From Roseihalotalea indica (GTDB lineage Bacteria > Bacteroidota > Bacteroidia > Cytophagales > Cyclobacteriaceae): DNA of 64,000 nucleotides. Numbering within the stretch: position 1 is the first letter of the stretch; each line of letters opens with the position of its first letter. The notes under the pieces were generated by a model, which was given only the letters and a program-made list of their open reading frames with translations, ran no database searches and was not told the DNA's origin. The stretch is from NCBI RefSeq assembly GCF_022458895.1, contig NZ_JAINFL010000003.1:372001-436000 (forward strand), read 5' to 3'. Below, in pieces: positions 35,045-43,512 of this stretch. The translations under genes were made by a program, and so were the position numbers.

Positions 35045-36901
35045 ATGGACAAGAATCAAGCGATTGGGTTAGCCCTATCAGCACTACTACTTATAGTATA
35101 TTTTCAGTTTTTTGCCCCGGAGCCTACTCCGCCCCAAGCAGAGCCAGAAACAACTGCGCAGAATGCTGAGCAAAACGCAACACAGAGTACCGGCGAGCAG
35201 TTAAATTCGGCCTCAGAACAAGTTCCCGATTCAGTGCAGGAGGCCGCTAACCGCCAGCGATATGGTGCCTTTGCCCCCGCAGCTCGGGGAGAAGCGCAGA
35301 CTTTTACGCTAGAAAATGAAGATATGCAGGTTCGGTTCTCCACCCAGGGTGGTAAACCGGTTCATATTCAGCTAAAGCACTACAACACCTACGGTGGAGA
35401 ACCTGTAGAGATGCTGAAGCAGGAAACCAGCCAGATGTCATTAGTAGCCCCTACTACACAAGGTGAAGTAGATTTGTATGAACTATTTTATACTACTCAG
35501 AGCAAAGACCAGCAAATTGCTGAAGGAGACACAACAGAAGTAACCTTTGTAGCTAATCTGGATGGTGGCCGCACAATCAGGCAGACGTATCGGATGGCCG
35601 GTCAGGGTTATGAGCTGTTCTATAATCTTGCTATTGAGAATGCAAACGGCTTAATTCAGAACGAAGCGCTGACATTCCGTTGGGAAGATGAACTGCGAGT
35701 AGTTGAAAAAGACATAAAAGAAAGCCGCAATCGGAGTTCTTTAAATTACTATACTGCAAGCGGCGATCTGGAAGAAACAGCCGCTTTGCACAGCGCGGGT
35801 GAAACTGAAACGGAGGTTTCTGATGAATCGGTAAAATGGATTGCCATGAAGCAGCGTTTCTTTAGCTCGGGCATTATTGCCGATCAGGCATTTCCTTCGG
35901 CTCAGGTTTCGCTAACTGCTCCGCCTGAGAACTCAGATATTGTGCAAACCATGGGCATGCAGGTTCCTATCCCCATCAGCGATGGCGGGTTTTCGTATAA
36001 ATACTTTTTTGGTCCTAACGATCAGCGGGTAATGGAAGCTGTGTCTCCTGATTTTGAAAATAATATTAACTGGGGCTGGGCTATCGTAAAACCGATCAGC
36101 AAATACGTTATATCGCCGCTATTTCACTTCTTTGAGCGTTTTATAAGCAGCTACGGACTGATTATCGTTATCCTGGTGCTTATTATTAAAACAGTGCTGT
36201 TTCCATTATCATACAAGTCGTATCTCTCTATGGCTAAGATGAAGGTGCTTAAGCCTGAACTTGATGAGCTGAAAGAAAAGCACGGTGATGATATGGCCGC
36301 GATGCAGCAGGAGCAGATGAAATTGTACCAGAAAGTAGGCGTTAACCCAGTGAGCGGTTGTATTCCGATGGTGCTGCAAATGCCCATTCTCCTTTCTATG
36401 TTCTACTTCTTTCCTAACTCTATTGAGTTGCGGCAGGAACCCTTTTTATGGACGGATGATTTATCCACCTATGATGCTATTGTGAGTTGGGATGCTAACA
36501 TTCCCCTGTTAAGTAGCTTTTATGGTAATCATATCAGCTTATTCGTGCTGCTCATGACCGCCTCTACAATTCTCTATACCTGGTCTAACAACCAGGCCAG
36601 CTCCGTAACCGGACCCATGAAATCAGTGCAGTATTTCATGCCGCTGATCTTTATGTTCGTCCTGAATTCATTTCCGGCAGCGTTGAGTTTCTACTACTTT
36701 GTCTCTAACTTGGTCACCTTCGGGCAGCAGGCCATTATCCGGCGGTTTGTAGATGATGACAAGATTCGCAAAACTCTGGAAGAAAATAAAAAGCGAAATC
36801 GTAATAAGAAAAAATCAAAATTTCAGTTACGTCTGGAGGAGGCTATGAAAGCAACGGAAGAAACCAAGCGCAATAAACCCAATAACGGTCGGAAAAAATA
36901 A
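35045..36901 (+). CDS. yidC: membrane protein insertase YidC
   Basis: 618 residues. An N-terminal membrane anchor (AIGLALSALLLIVYFQFF) is followed by a Q/E/T-rich linker and the periplasmic beta-domain (MQVRFSTQGGKPVHIQLKHY). The insertase core holds five helices beginning YGLIIVILVLIIKTVLFPLSYKSYLSM, with VNPVSGCIPMVLQMPILLSMFYFF and a lysine/arginine-rich C-terminal tail that contacts the ribosome. It inserts and folds inner-membrane proteins with or without SecYEG. It is 9 bases upstream of ftsX on the same strand. Confidence 0.96.
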   Translation: MDKNQAIGLALSALLLIVYFQFFAPEPTPPQAEPETTAQNAEQNATQSTGEQLNSASEQVPDSVQEAANRQRYGAFAPAARGEAQTFTLENEDMQVRFSTQGGKPVHIQLKHYNTYGGEPVEMLKQETSQMSLVAPTTQGEVDLYELFYTTQSKDQQIAEGDTTEVTFVANLDGGRTIRQTYRMAGQGYELFYNLAIENANGLIQNEALTFRWEDELRVVEKDIKESRNRSSLNYYTASGDLEETAALHSAGETETEVSDESVKWIAMKQRFFSSGIIADQAFPSAQVSLTAPPENSDIVQTMGMQVPIPISDGGFSYKYFFGPNDQRVMEAVSPDFENNINWGWAIVKPISKYVISPLFHFFERFISSYGLIIVILVLIIKTVLFPLSYKSYLSMAKMKVLKPELDELKEKHGDDMAAMQQEQMKLYQKVGVNPVSGCIPMVLQMPILLSMFYFFPNSIELRQEPFLWTDDLSTYDAIVSWDANIPLLSSFYGNHISLFVLLMTASTILYTWSNNQASSVTGPMKSVQYFMPLIFMFVLNSFPAALSFYYFVSNLVTFGQQAIIRRFVDDDKIRKTLEENKKRNRNKKKSKFQLRLEEAMKATEETKRNKPNNGRKK

Positions 36902-36910
36902 ACAGGTACT

Positions 36911-37810
36911 ATGGAGGTAGCGGAAGTTAAAATTCGTAAAAAGAAAAAACTAGGCAGCTATCCGTATGTAAGCGTAGTATTTAGCATTACCCTGGCTCTC
37001 TTCGTCATCGGGCTCTTTGGGCTCTTGCTGATTTATGCGAATAAACTGACGCAGGTTATTCAGGAGAATGTAGAAGTACAGGTTTTCCTGAATCAAACTA
37101 TATCTTCCAGTGATCGGCTGAAAATACAGAAAACCCTGTCGAGCAAAGAATACATTGATCCGCAGGAAGGTGAAGACCCGGTATTTTTTATCTCTAGAGA
37201 AGAGGCTGCGGCTGAATTTATAGAAGAAACCGGTGAAGATTTCCGGCAGTTTTTAGGAGAGAATCCCCTTCGTGACGCCTTCGTTATTCACGTCAAACCC
37301 GAATACTACGATCCGACAGAATTAAAGAAAATTAAGCTGGATATTGAGCGGATGAATGGAGTTTTTGAGGTGGCCTACGTAGAAAGCCTGATTGATGCGA
37401 TTAACCGCAACGTGGCTAAAATCAGCTTGGTGCTGGTTGGCTTTGCCTTACTACTGGTGATTATTGTTGCCATTCTGATTAATAATACCATTCGTCTGGC
37501 GCTGTTCTCTCAACGGTTTCTCATTCGTAGTATGCAGTTGGTTGGAGCTACCGCTTCCTTTATTCAACGCCCGTTTCTTACCCGCTCATTGCTTCATGGT
37601 ATATTGGGTGGTATATTCGCCAGCGGATTGCTGCTGGCAATTATGGAATATGCTCAACAGCAGATTGAGGATCTGGATCAGCTGCAAAGCCTTCAGGAAA
37701 TCATCATTTTATTAGTTGCGTTGTTGATTATTGGTGGAGTGATGGGATTTGTGAGCACGTATCGTGCGGTAAAGAAATATATGAAAATGTCGTTAGACCA
37801 ACTTTATTAA
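36911..37810 (+). CDS. ftsX: cell division protein FtsX
   Basis: 299 residues with the FtsX topology. A basic cytoplasmic N-terminus (KIRKKKKLGSYPYVSVV) precedes TM1 (FSITLALFVIGLFGLLLIYA). A periplasmic domain (VEVQVFLNQTISSSDRLKIQ; FLGENPLRDAFVIHVKPE) is followed by three further helices (ISLVLVGFALLLVIIVAILI; LLHGILGGIFASGLLLAI; IIILLVALLIIGGVMGF). With FtsE it controls peptidoglycan hydrolases at the septum. ftsE is not in the window, as is usual in Bacteroidota. It sits in the conserved ftsX-DUF3098-uppP-truB-ribF series. Confidence 0.92.
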   Translation: MEVAEVKIRKKKKLGSYPYVSVVFSITLALFVIGLFGLLLIYANKLTQVIQENVEVQVFLNQTISSSDRLKIQKTLSSKEYIDPQEGEDPVFFISREEAAAEFIEETGEDFRQFLGENPLRDAFVIHVKPEYYDPTELKKIKLDIERMNGVFEVAYVESLIDAINRNVAKISLVLVGFALLLVIIVAILINNTIRLALFSQRFLIRSMQLVGATASFIQRPFLTRSLLHGILGGIFASGLLLAIMEYAQQQIEDLDQLQSLQEIIILLVALLIIGGVMGFVSTYRAVKKYMKMSLDQLY

Positions 37811-37880
37811 AAAACAGTGTTTAGTGTTCTTGATTCTTTATGAGCACCTATAACTACTTAAATACCTGAATACTAGAATT

Positions 37881-38087
37881 ATGGCAGAAAATAACCCATT
37901 ACCCTTCGGCAAGAAAAACTATCGCCTGATGTTGGCTGGCATCGCCATTGTCATTGTAGGTTTTGTACTGATGTCACTGGATTCAGAACCCTACGGTTTT
38001 GGCTTTTTAGGACTTACCCTGGGGCCGCTGGTTGTATTAGCCGGATTTGCCGTTGAGTTTTTTGCTATTCTCTCCAAACCTGAATAA
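37881..38087 (+). CDS. DUF3098 small membrane protein
   Basis: 68 residues with two predicted helices (YRLMLAGIAIVIVGFVLM; LTLGPLVVLAGFAVEFFAIL). The start NPLPFGKKNYRLMLAGI and the short loop SLDSEPYGFGFLG match the DUF3098 family, which lies between ftsX and uppP in many Bacteroidota. Function unknown; the position suggests a role in envelope growth or division (inference). Confidence 0.88.
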   Translation: MAENNPLPFGKKNYRLMLAGIAIVIVGFVLMSLDSEPYGFGFLGLTLGPLVVLAGFAVEFFAILSKPE

Positions 38088-38143
38088 GGCTTGCTTACAC
38101 ACACCCTCCTGGCCTTTCTTATTTATCAGGTAATTTATATTGT

Positions 38144-38941
38144 ATGACAATTATTGAAGCGATCATTTTAGGTATCGTACAGGGGCTTACTGAGTTTTTG
38201 CCCGTCAGTAGTAGCGGACATATTGAGTTAGGCACCGTCCTGTTAGGGGTGCAAAGCAAAGATAACTTGTTATTCTCCGTCGTAGTACATTGCGCGACTG
38301 CTCTCAGCACCATTATCATCTTCCGAAAAGATATTGCCACCATTATCCAAGGTGTTTTCAAATTTCAGTGGAACGAAGAGACCGCCTACGTAGCCAAAAT
38401 CATCGTCTCCATGATTCCCGTTGGGTTTGTAGGAGCTTTCTTTAAAGATGAAATTGAAACATTCTTTGGCGGGAACGTGCTGCTGGTTGGGCTGATGTTA
38501 TTATTAACCGGAACTTTACTGGCCATGACCTTTTATGCCAGAAAGCAGACCGGGCCGGTTACTTTTCCCAAAGCCATTATTATTGGTATAGCGCAGGCCA
38601 TTGCAATCATGCCTGGTATTTCCCGTTCCGGTGCTACCATTGCCACGGCTCTGCTGGTAGGGGTAGAAAAGGAGCGCGCTGCCCGTTTTTCATTTTTAAT
38701 GGTGCTAGCCCCTATTTTAGGAGCCTCTCTATTAGAAATTATGGATTACTGGGAAGCCCCGGCCGTGGAAGGATCAATCTCAGGTCTGGCATTGGTGCTT
38801 GGTTTTCTGGCAGCGTTCGTATCTGGTCTGCTGGCCTGCCAGTGGATGATTGCCATTGTGAAGCGAGGAAAACTGATCTACTTTGCCATTTACTGTTTCA
38901 TCATCGGAACCCTGGCTATCGCTAGCACGTGGTTTATCTAA
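38144..38941 (+). CDS. uppP: undecaprenyl-diphosphatase UppP (BacA)
   Basis: 265 residues, polytopic. The two catalytic motifs are visible: IVQGLTEFLPVSSSGHIELG near the N-terminus and MPGISRSGATIATALLVG in the middle. It recycles the C55 lipid carrier for peptidoglycan, LPS and capsule synthesis and can confer bacitracin resistance. Its 3' end overlaps the most upstream start of truB by 13 bases, so the two are co-translated or at least co-transcribed. Confidence 0.95.
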   Translation: MTIIEAIILGIVQGLTEFLPVSSSGHIELGTVLLGVQSKDNLLFSVVVHCATALSTIIIFRKDIATIIQGVFKFQWNEETAYVAKIIVSMIPVGFVGAFFKDEIETFFGGNVLLVGLMLLLTGTLLAMTFYARKQTGPVTFPKAIIIGIAQAIAIMPGISRSGATIATALLVGVEKERAARFSFLMVLAPILGASLLEIMDYWEAPAVEGSISGLALVLGFLAAFVSGLLACQWMIAIVKRGKLIYFAIYCFIIGTLAIASTWFI

Positions 38942-39654
38942 AAACCCGTATTTTGAATTCAGATCAACCACAAAACCATCAGTATAATTTTGCGGAAGGA
39001 GAAGTTCTTCTGGTAGATAAGCCCTTGCGCTGGACGTCCTTCGATGTAGTCAAAAAGCTACGGGGGCTGATCAAGATCAAGAAAATTGGTCATGCCGGTA
39101 CACTAGACCCTCTGGCTACCGGTTTACTCATTTTGTGTACCGGGAAGATGACCAAGCAAATTGAGCGCTACCAGGGCATGGAGAAAACCTACACCGGCAC
39201 CCTGGTACTAGGCAAAACTACTCCTTCTATTGACCTGGAAACCGAGTTTAATAGCGAGCAGCCTACTGACCATCTTACTCTCGATCAACTGGAAGAGGCT
39301 CGTCAGACGTTTCTGGGCGATATTGACCAGATACCACCGCAGCATTCGGCAGTGAAAGTAGACGGTAAGCGAGTGTATAAGCTTGCCCGAGAAGGAAAAA
39401 CCACCGAGCTAAAATCCCGGCAGGTGCAGATTAAAGAGTTCGCCTTCACCAATGTTGATTTGCCCAATGTACATTTCAAAGTAGTATGCTCTAAAGGAAC
39501 TTACATCCGCAGCCTGGTACGTGACCTGGGCGAGCAGCTTGGCGTAGGCGCTTATTTGCAGGAGCTACGGCGAACTCACATTGGGCAGTTCGATGTTCAG
39601 GACGCACGAAGCATGGAGGAATGGACGGCTACCTTGAAAGTGAATACCCTATGA
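38929..39654 (+). CDS. truB: tRNA pseudouridine(55) synthase TruB
   Basis: Up to 241 residues. There is no ATG near the true N-terminus: the GTG at 38929 overlaps uppP by 13 bases, and a TTG at 38953 would give 233 residues, so the start is uncertain. The catalytic aspartate is in HAGTLDPLATGLLILCTGK. Further motifs are EKTYTGTLVLGKTT, PPQHSAVKVDGKRVYKLAREG and CSKGTYIRSLVRDLG. It makes pseudouridine 55 in the T-loop of tRNAs. The stop overlaps the ribF start as ATGA. Confidence 0.94.
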   Translation: MVYLKTRILNSDQPQNHQYNFAEGEVLLVDKPLRWTSFDVVKKLRGLIKIKKIGHAGTLDPLATGLLILCTGKMTKQIERYQGMEKTYTGTLVLGKTTPSIDLETEFNSEQPTDHLTLDQLEEARQTFLGDIDQIPPQHSAVKVDGKRVYKLAREGKTTELKSRQVQIKEFAFTNVDLPNVHFKVVCSKGTYIRSLVRDLGEQLGVGAYLQELRRTHIGQFDVQDARSMEEWTATLKVNTL

Positions 39655-40586
39655 AGATTCATCGTGAGGGAGAGATTTACCCGCAGCCCCGACATCCGGT
39701 GGTTACTAGCGGTACTTTTGATGGAGTGCATATTGGGCATCAGAAGATACTGAAACGATTGAAAGAACTGGCGCAGGAAGTGGACGGCGAAACTGTAGTG
39801 CTGACTTTCTGGCCGCATCCCCGTCTCGTACTTCGCCCGGACGACGACTCCCTGAAGCTATTGAATACTTTTGAAGAGAAAGCCGCTTTACTGCAAGAGG
39901 CTGGTATTGATCATCTGGTACAAATTCCCTTTACCGAAGATTTTTCCCGACTTTCCTCCCAGGAATTTGTACAGCAGGTGCTGGTGGAGAAACTCGGTAC
40001 GCAATACCTCGTTATTGGCTACGATCATCGGTTTGGACGGAACCGGGAGGGAGGATTTGACTATTTAAAGGAAAACGCATCGACCTTTGGCTTTCAGGTA
40101 GAAGAAATTCCCCGGCAGGATGTAGACGATATTGGTGTTAGTTCTACTAAGATTCGCCACTCACTGGTAAGTGGTGACGTGTCCACTGCCCATGTGTATC
40201 TAGGAAGGGCGTATGAGATGAGTGGAACGGTAGTTAGTGGCGATAAAATTGGCCGCGATCTGGGTTTCCCTACGGCCAATATACAGGTAAGCGAAAAATA
40301 CAAGCTTATACCGGCCGATGGTATTTATGCCGTGCGGGTGCAGCATCAGGAAAAAAGCTACGGTGGAATGCTGTATATCGGGAATCGCCCTACACTGCAG
40401 GGGAAAGCTAAAACCATTGAGGTCAATATTTTCGATTTTGAGGAAGATATCTACGATGATTTTTTAACGGTTTCTTTTTTAGAGCGCATACGTGGGGACA
40501 TGACCCTGAAAAGTTTGGAGGAGTTGACAGACCAACTGGAAAAAGACCGTCTGGCTGCGCTGGCTATACTGAAGAACAATAGTTAG
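39651..40586 (+). CDS. ribF: bifunctional riboflavin kinase/FAD synthetase RibF
   Basis: 311 residues from the ATG at 39651, chosen because it overlaps the truB stop as ATGA. An ATG ten codons earlier lies deeper in truB. The N-terminal adenylyltransferase has VTSGTFDGVHIGHQKIL and YDHRFGRNREGGF; a bridging VSSTKIRHSLVSGDV follows. The C-terminal kinase has GTVVSGDKIGRDLGFPTANI, PADGIYAVRV and IEVNIFDFEEDIYD. It converts riboflavin to FMN and FAD. Last gene of the ftsX-ribF group, with a hairpin/T-tract directly after the stop. Confidence 0.96.
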   Translation: MKIHREGEIYPQPRHPVVTSGTFDGVHIGHQKILKRLKELAQEVDGETVVLTFWPHPRLVLRPDDDSLKLLNTFEEKAALLQEAGIDHLVQIPFTEDFSRLSSQEFVQQVLVEKLGTQYLVIGYDHRFGRNREGGFDYLKENASTFGFQVEEIPRQDVDDIGVSSTKIRHSLVSGDVSTAHVYLGRAYEMSGTVVSGDKIGRDLGFPTANIQVSEKYKLIPADGIYAVRVQHQEKSYGGMLYIGNRPTLQGKAKTIEVNIFDFEEDIYDDFLTVSFLERIRGDMTLKSLEELTDQLEKDRLAALAILKNNS

Positions 40587-40605
40587 AACGGCCGTCCGTT
40601 TTTTT
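40587..40605 (+). terminator. short intrinsic terminator after ribF
   Basis: AACGG (40587-40591) pairs with CCGTT (40596-40600) around CCGT, followed by T residues to 40605. The stem is short, but the T-tract is strong and it directly follows the stop codon. Confidence 0.5.
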
Positions 40606-40632
40606 ACTGCAAAAACAATCTAATCAAAGAGT

Positions 40633-41133
40633 ATGAGTCTACTAAAGGTGGGTTTAGGATTGATCTTCCTGACATTTGCGCAACTGCACCCTTTCCATAT
40701 TAGTGTGTGTAGTATCAATTATGCCGCAACCGAGGGTAGTTTGCAAATTACGGTGAAGATATTTGCTGATGATCTGGAAGAAGCTCTGAACCAAAGCGGT
40801 AATCAGGCATCGGCCTATGTGGATGTGCTCAACCCGGAAGATCCGGAAAAACTGGATGTCATTGTAAATAACTATCTGGCAGAGCATGTTTCATTCACGG
40901 TAAATGAGAAAGCTGTCCAGCCTCAGTATTTAGGTTTTGAGCGAGAAGACCTAACCCTGTGGTGCTATCTGGAGATAACTGGTATAACTGAACTACAACA
41001 GGTTAAAGTGCAAAACACATTACTGCTAAATACGTTTGAAGATCAAATAAACATCGTCCATATCAAGGCTAACGATGTGGTGAAAAGCATGAAACTGGCG
41101 AAAAATCAGACGGTAGACACGATTACTTTTTAA
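40633..41133 (+). CDS. DUF6702 family exported protein
   Basis: 166 residues with a signal peptide (LLKVGLGLIFLTFAQLHPFH). The mature part begins HPFHISVCSINYAATEGSLQITVKIFADDLEEAL, characteristic of the DUF6702 family of Bacteroidota, and continues with a second beta-rich half (LWCYLEITGITELQQVKVQN; LLLNTFEDQINIVHI). Function unknown, periplasmic or surface. A metalloprotease lipoprotein gene begins 14 bases after its stop, so the two probably form an operon. Confidence 0.8.
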   Translation: MSLLKVGLGLIFLTFAQLHPFHISVCSINYAATEGSLQITVKIFADDLEEALNQSGNQASAYVDVLNPEDPEKLDVIVNNYLAEHVSFTVNEKAVQPQYLGFEREDLTLWCYLEITGITELQQVKVQNTLLLNTFEDQINIVHIKANDVVKSMKLAKNQTVDTITF

Positions 41134-41147
41134 AAATAAATTATTTG

Positions 41148-41957
41148 ATGATGATTAAATCTTTATTTTTCTCTCTACTAATAGGTGGTCTTTTCTTTTT
41201 AGCTGCCTGCGACAAAAACAACAACCCCCAGGTGTTTTCTCTAAACCAGGAAATACAATTAGGTCAGCAACTGGATTCCACCATTGAAAGCGATCCCCAG
41301 CAATATCCCGTACTAGATCCGGTAGAATACGCCGATGCCTATGATTACCTGGAAAATATTTTTATGGCAATACTTAATTCAGGGGAGGTCAGCTACCGGG
41401 ATGAATTTCCCTGGCAGATTAAAATTATTCAGGATGATGGAACCCTCAATGCCTTTGCCGCACCCGGTGGTTATGTATATGTATATACTGGCCTTATCAA
41501 GTACCTGGATAGCGAAGATGACCTGGCGGGAGTGCTAGGCCACGAAATAGGCCATGCCGATTTACGCCACTCTGCCCGTAATATTCAGCGCCAGTATGGG
41601 CTCAGTATCTTATTGAGTGTGTTAGTAGGAGAAAATTCTGGCCAGTTAACACAGATGGCCGCCCAATTAGCCTCCGGTGCCGCTGGATTAGCTTTTAGCC
41701 GGGAGTTTGAAACCGAAGCTGACGAAAAATCAGTAGAGTATCTGGCACCTACACCCTACAACTGTGCCGGAGCCGGATCTTTCTTCCAAAAGCTTACCGA
41801 AGATGGACAATCTAGCGGAGTACCCGAATTCTTAAGCACTCACCCCAATCCTGATGATCGTTTGGAGAATATCAACGAAAAAGCGCAAGAAGTAGGCTGT
41901 AGCACTGATCCTTATAATCCACCTTCCTGGGTAGATTTTCAGCAAATGCTGCCTTAA
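41148..41957 (+). CDS. M48 family zinc metalloprotease lipoprotein
   Basis: 269 residues from the ATG at 41148 (41151 is equally possible). The lipobox is FFLAAC, so the protein is a lipoprotein. The zinc motif is HEIGH in GVLGHEIGHADLRHSARN, with the third ligand glutamate in SREFETEADEKSVEYL. The ending (FLSTHPNPDDRLENI) is typical of Loi/BepA-like M48C peptidases, which act in envelope quality control and outer-membrane protein assembly. Probably periplasmic-facing. Co-directional with the DUF6702 gene. Confidence 0.92.
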   Translation: MMIKSLFFSLLIGGLFFLAACDKNNNPQVFSLNQEIQLGQQLDSTIESDPQQYPVLDPVEYADAYDYLENIFMAILNSGEVSYRDEFPWQIKIIQDDGTLNAFAAPGGYVYVYTGLIKYLDSEDDLAGVLGHEIGHADLRHSARNIQRQYGLSILLSVLVGENSGQLTQMAAQLASGAAGLAFSREFETEADEKSVEYLAPTPYNCAGAGSFFQKLTEDGQSSGVPEFLSTHPNPDDRLENINEKAQEVGCSTDPYNPPSWVDFQQMLP

Positions 41958-42053
41958 GACTTAGAAGCATAAGGATACCGGCCGCCGGGTAGGTTTCAAC
42001 AAGTGAACTTTGTAGTATTGCAAAAAAATTGCAGCACAACAATTAGTCACATC

Positions 42054-42392
42054 ATGAAAAAATCAGAAATACATATTACGGTATCATTAGACGAAGCGAA
42101 TGTTCCGGAAAAGATAACCTGGAACGCATCTGATCAGGTAGAAGATGGCCCTAGCAGCACTAAATCTATGAGCCTTTCTCTTTGGGACGATGAGCAGAAA
42201 AATACGCTCAGAATTGATTTATGGACCAAAGAAATGCCGGTAAACGAAATGAAGCGTTTTTGCATAGATGCCATCGGTGGACTGGCCCAAACTACCCTTA
42301 ATGCTACCGGAGACTCGTACATGGCCCAGCAAATGAATGACCTGTGCGACCGCCTGGTAAAACATGTGGAAGAAGATATGAAAAATGGGTAA
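42054..42392 (+). CDS. gldC: gliding motility protein GldC
   Basis: 112 residues from the ATG at 42054; an upstream in-frame extension to 42003 looks non-coding. The sequence KKSEIHITVSLDEANVPEKITW, the stretch with LRIDLWTKEMPVNEMKRF and the C-terminal CDRLVKHVEEDM match GldC. In Flavobacterium GldC is cytoplasmic, encoded beside gldB, and improves gliding. gldB is not adjacent here. Together with the type B adhesins it supports a gliding or type IX-competent organism. Its end overlaps the next gene by eight bases. Confidence 0.88.
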   Translation: MKKSEIHITVSLDEANVPEKITWNASDQVEDGPSSTKSMSLSLWDDEQKNTLRIDLWTKEMPVNEMKRFCIDAIGGLAQTTLNATGDSYMAQQMNDLCDRLVKHVEEDMKNG

Positions 42393-42837
42393 CCGGCAGC
42401 TTGAAGATGCCGACTATACCTATATGCAGCAGGCAATTCAGCAGGCAGAATTGGGTAAAACTCCTTTTGGCTGTGTCATTGTACAGTATGATAAAATAAT
42501 CAGTGAAGCCTTTAACACTGTCTCTGTTTCGCATGACCCTTCGGCTCATGGCGAAATTAATGCTATCCGCAAGGCCTGCCAGCAATTACAAACACCATAT
42601 CTAAGTCAGGCTACCTTGTATACAACCGGTGAGCCTTGTCCAATGTGTATGTCGGCAATTCTATATGCTAAAATTCAACGGGTAGTATTTGGTGCTTCTA
42701 TTCCTACTATTGCCCGTTTTATGCCACAGATCAGTGTATCCAGTGCCGAAATAGCCGCACAATCCTCCCAGCCCATTGTTTTGGTGGGACCTTTTATGGA
42801 AGAAATGTGCATGCGGCTACTGCAAGAACTTAGCTAA
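42385..42837 (+). CDS. nucleoside/guanine deaminase (CMP/dCMP deaminase fold)
   Basis: 150 residues with the zinc signature HGEINAIRKAC (H, catalytic E) and PCPMCMSAILYA (two Cys). The start YMQQAIQQAELGKTPFGCVIV and ATLYTTGEPCPMC fit the cytidine/guanine deaminase family closer to GuaD than to TadA, since it lacks a tRNA-binding basic C-terminus. It overlaps gldC by eight bases, indicating translational coupling. The substrate is inferred only at family level. Confidence 0.85.
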   Translation: MGNRQLEDADYTYMQQAIQQAELGKTPFGCVIVQYDKIISEAFNTVSVSHDPSAHGEINAIRKACQQLQTPYLSQATLYTTGEPCPMCMSAILYAKIQRVVFGASIPTIARFMPQISVSSAEIAAQSSQPIVLVGPFMEEMCMRLLQELS

Positions 42838-42945
42838 GTTTCATACTTTACCTGTTTTAGTACAACTGGAGTGGTGTTTGCTGTGCATTTGATAGAATCA
42901 TTTTAGACGAACTCACGTTATAGACGATATTAAGCTATACTGTTT

Positions 42946-43446
42946 ATGAAAGATTACCTTATTAAGCCATTAGGCATATTTGCAGGGTTAGCTCTTTTGT
43001 TCTTGGGAGTTACTTCGTTTACCAATACTGACATTGCTACTTCAGAAACTGAGGATGAGAAGAAAATCAATTGGTTGACCATTGAAGAAGCTCAGGAGCT
43101 ATCCAAAGACAATCCTAAAAAGGTTATTATGGATGTGTATACCGACTGGTGTGGCTGGTGCAAGAAAATGGATAAAACCACTTTTGCTGATGAGCAGGTA
43201 GTCGAGTTTGTCAATGAAAACTTTTATGCGGTAAAACTAAAAGCCGATAGCAACGATAAAGTGAGCTTCAAAGGACAGGAGTTTACTAAAGGAGAACTGG
43301 CACGTGCGCTACGAGTAACCGGGTATCCAACCATCGTCTTTTTTGATGAATCCTTCGCCCGTTTTCAACCAATTAGTGGTTTTCGTCCGGCAGAGGATTT
43401 TCTAAAGCTTCTGGAATCGTTCCATCAGGCCGAAGCAAGTCAATAA
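42946..43446 (+). CDS. exported thioredoxin-like protein
   Basis: 166 residues. An N-terminal hydrophobic segment (PLGIFAGLALLFLGVTSF) acts as signal or anchor. The thioredoxin fold has the CGWC redox site in VYTDWCGWCKKMDKTTFAD and the cis-proline loop VTGYPTIVFFD. It resembles DUF255/Thioredoxin_7 proteins that work in the periplasm as reductases or isomerases. It is a single gene, followed by a hairpin with T-tract directly before mnmE. Confidence 0.9.
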   Translation: MKDYLIKPLGIFAGLALLFLGVTSFTNTDIATSETEDEKKINWLTIEEAQELSKDNPKKVIMDVYTDWCGWCKKMDKTTFADEQVVEFVNENFYAVKLKADSNDKVSFKGQEFTKGELARALRVTGYPTIVFFDESFARFQPISGFRPAEDFLKLLESFHQAEASQ

Positions 43447-43470
43447 TCACAATTTTTTGTACTGAGACTC

Positions 43471-43512
43471 ACAGTTATCCGTTAGTGTAAAGCAGGCGAT
43501 AACTGTTTTTTT
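43471..43512 (+). terminator. terminator-like hairpin abutting the mnmE start codon
   Basis: ACAGTTATC (43471-43479) pairs exactly with GATAACTGT (43498-43506), loop 18 nt, followed by T residues to 43512. The mnmE ATG is at 43513. It can end transcription of the thioredoxin gene or act as an attenuator for mnmE. Confidence 0.6.
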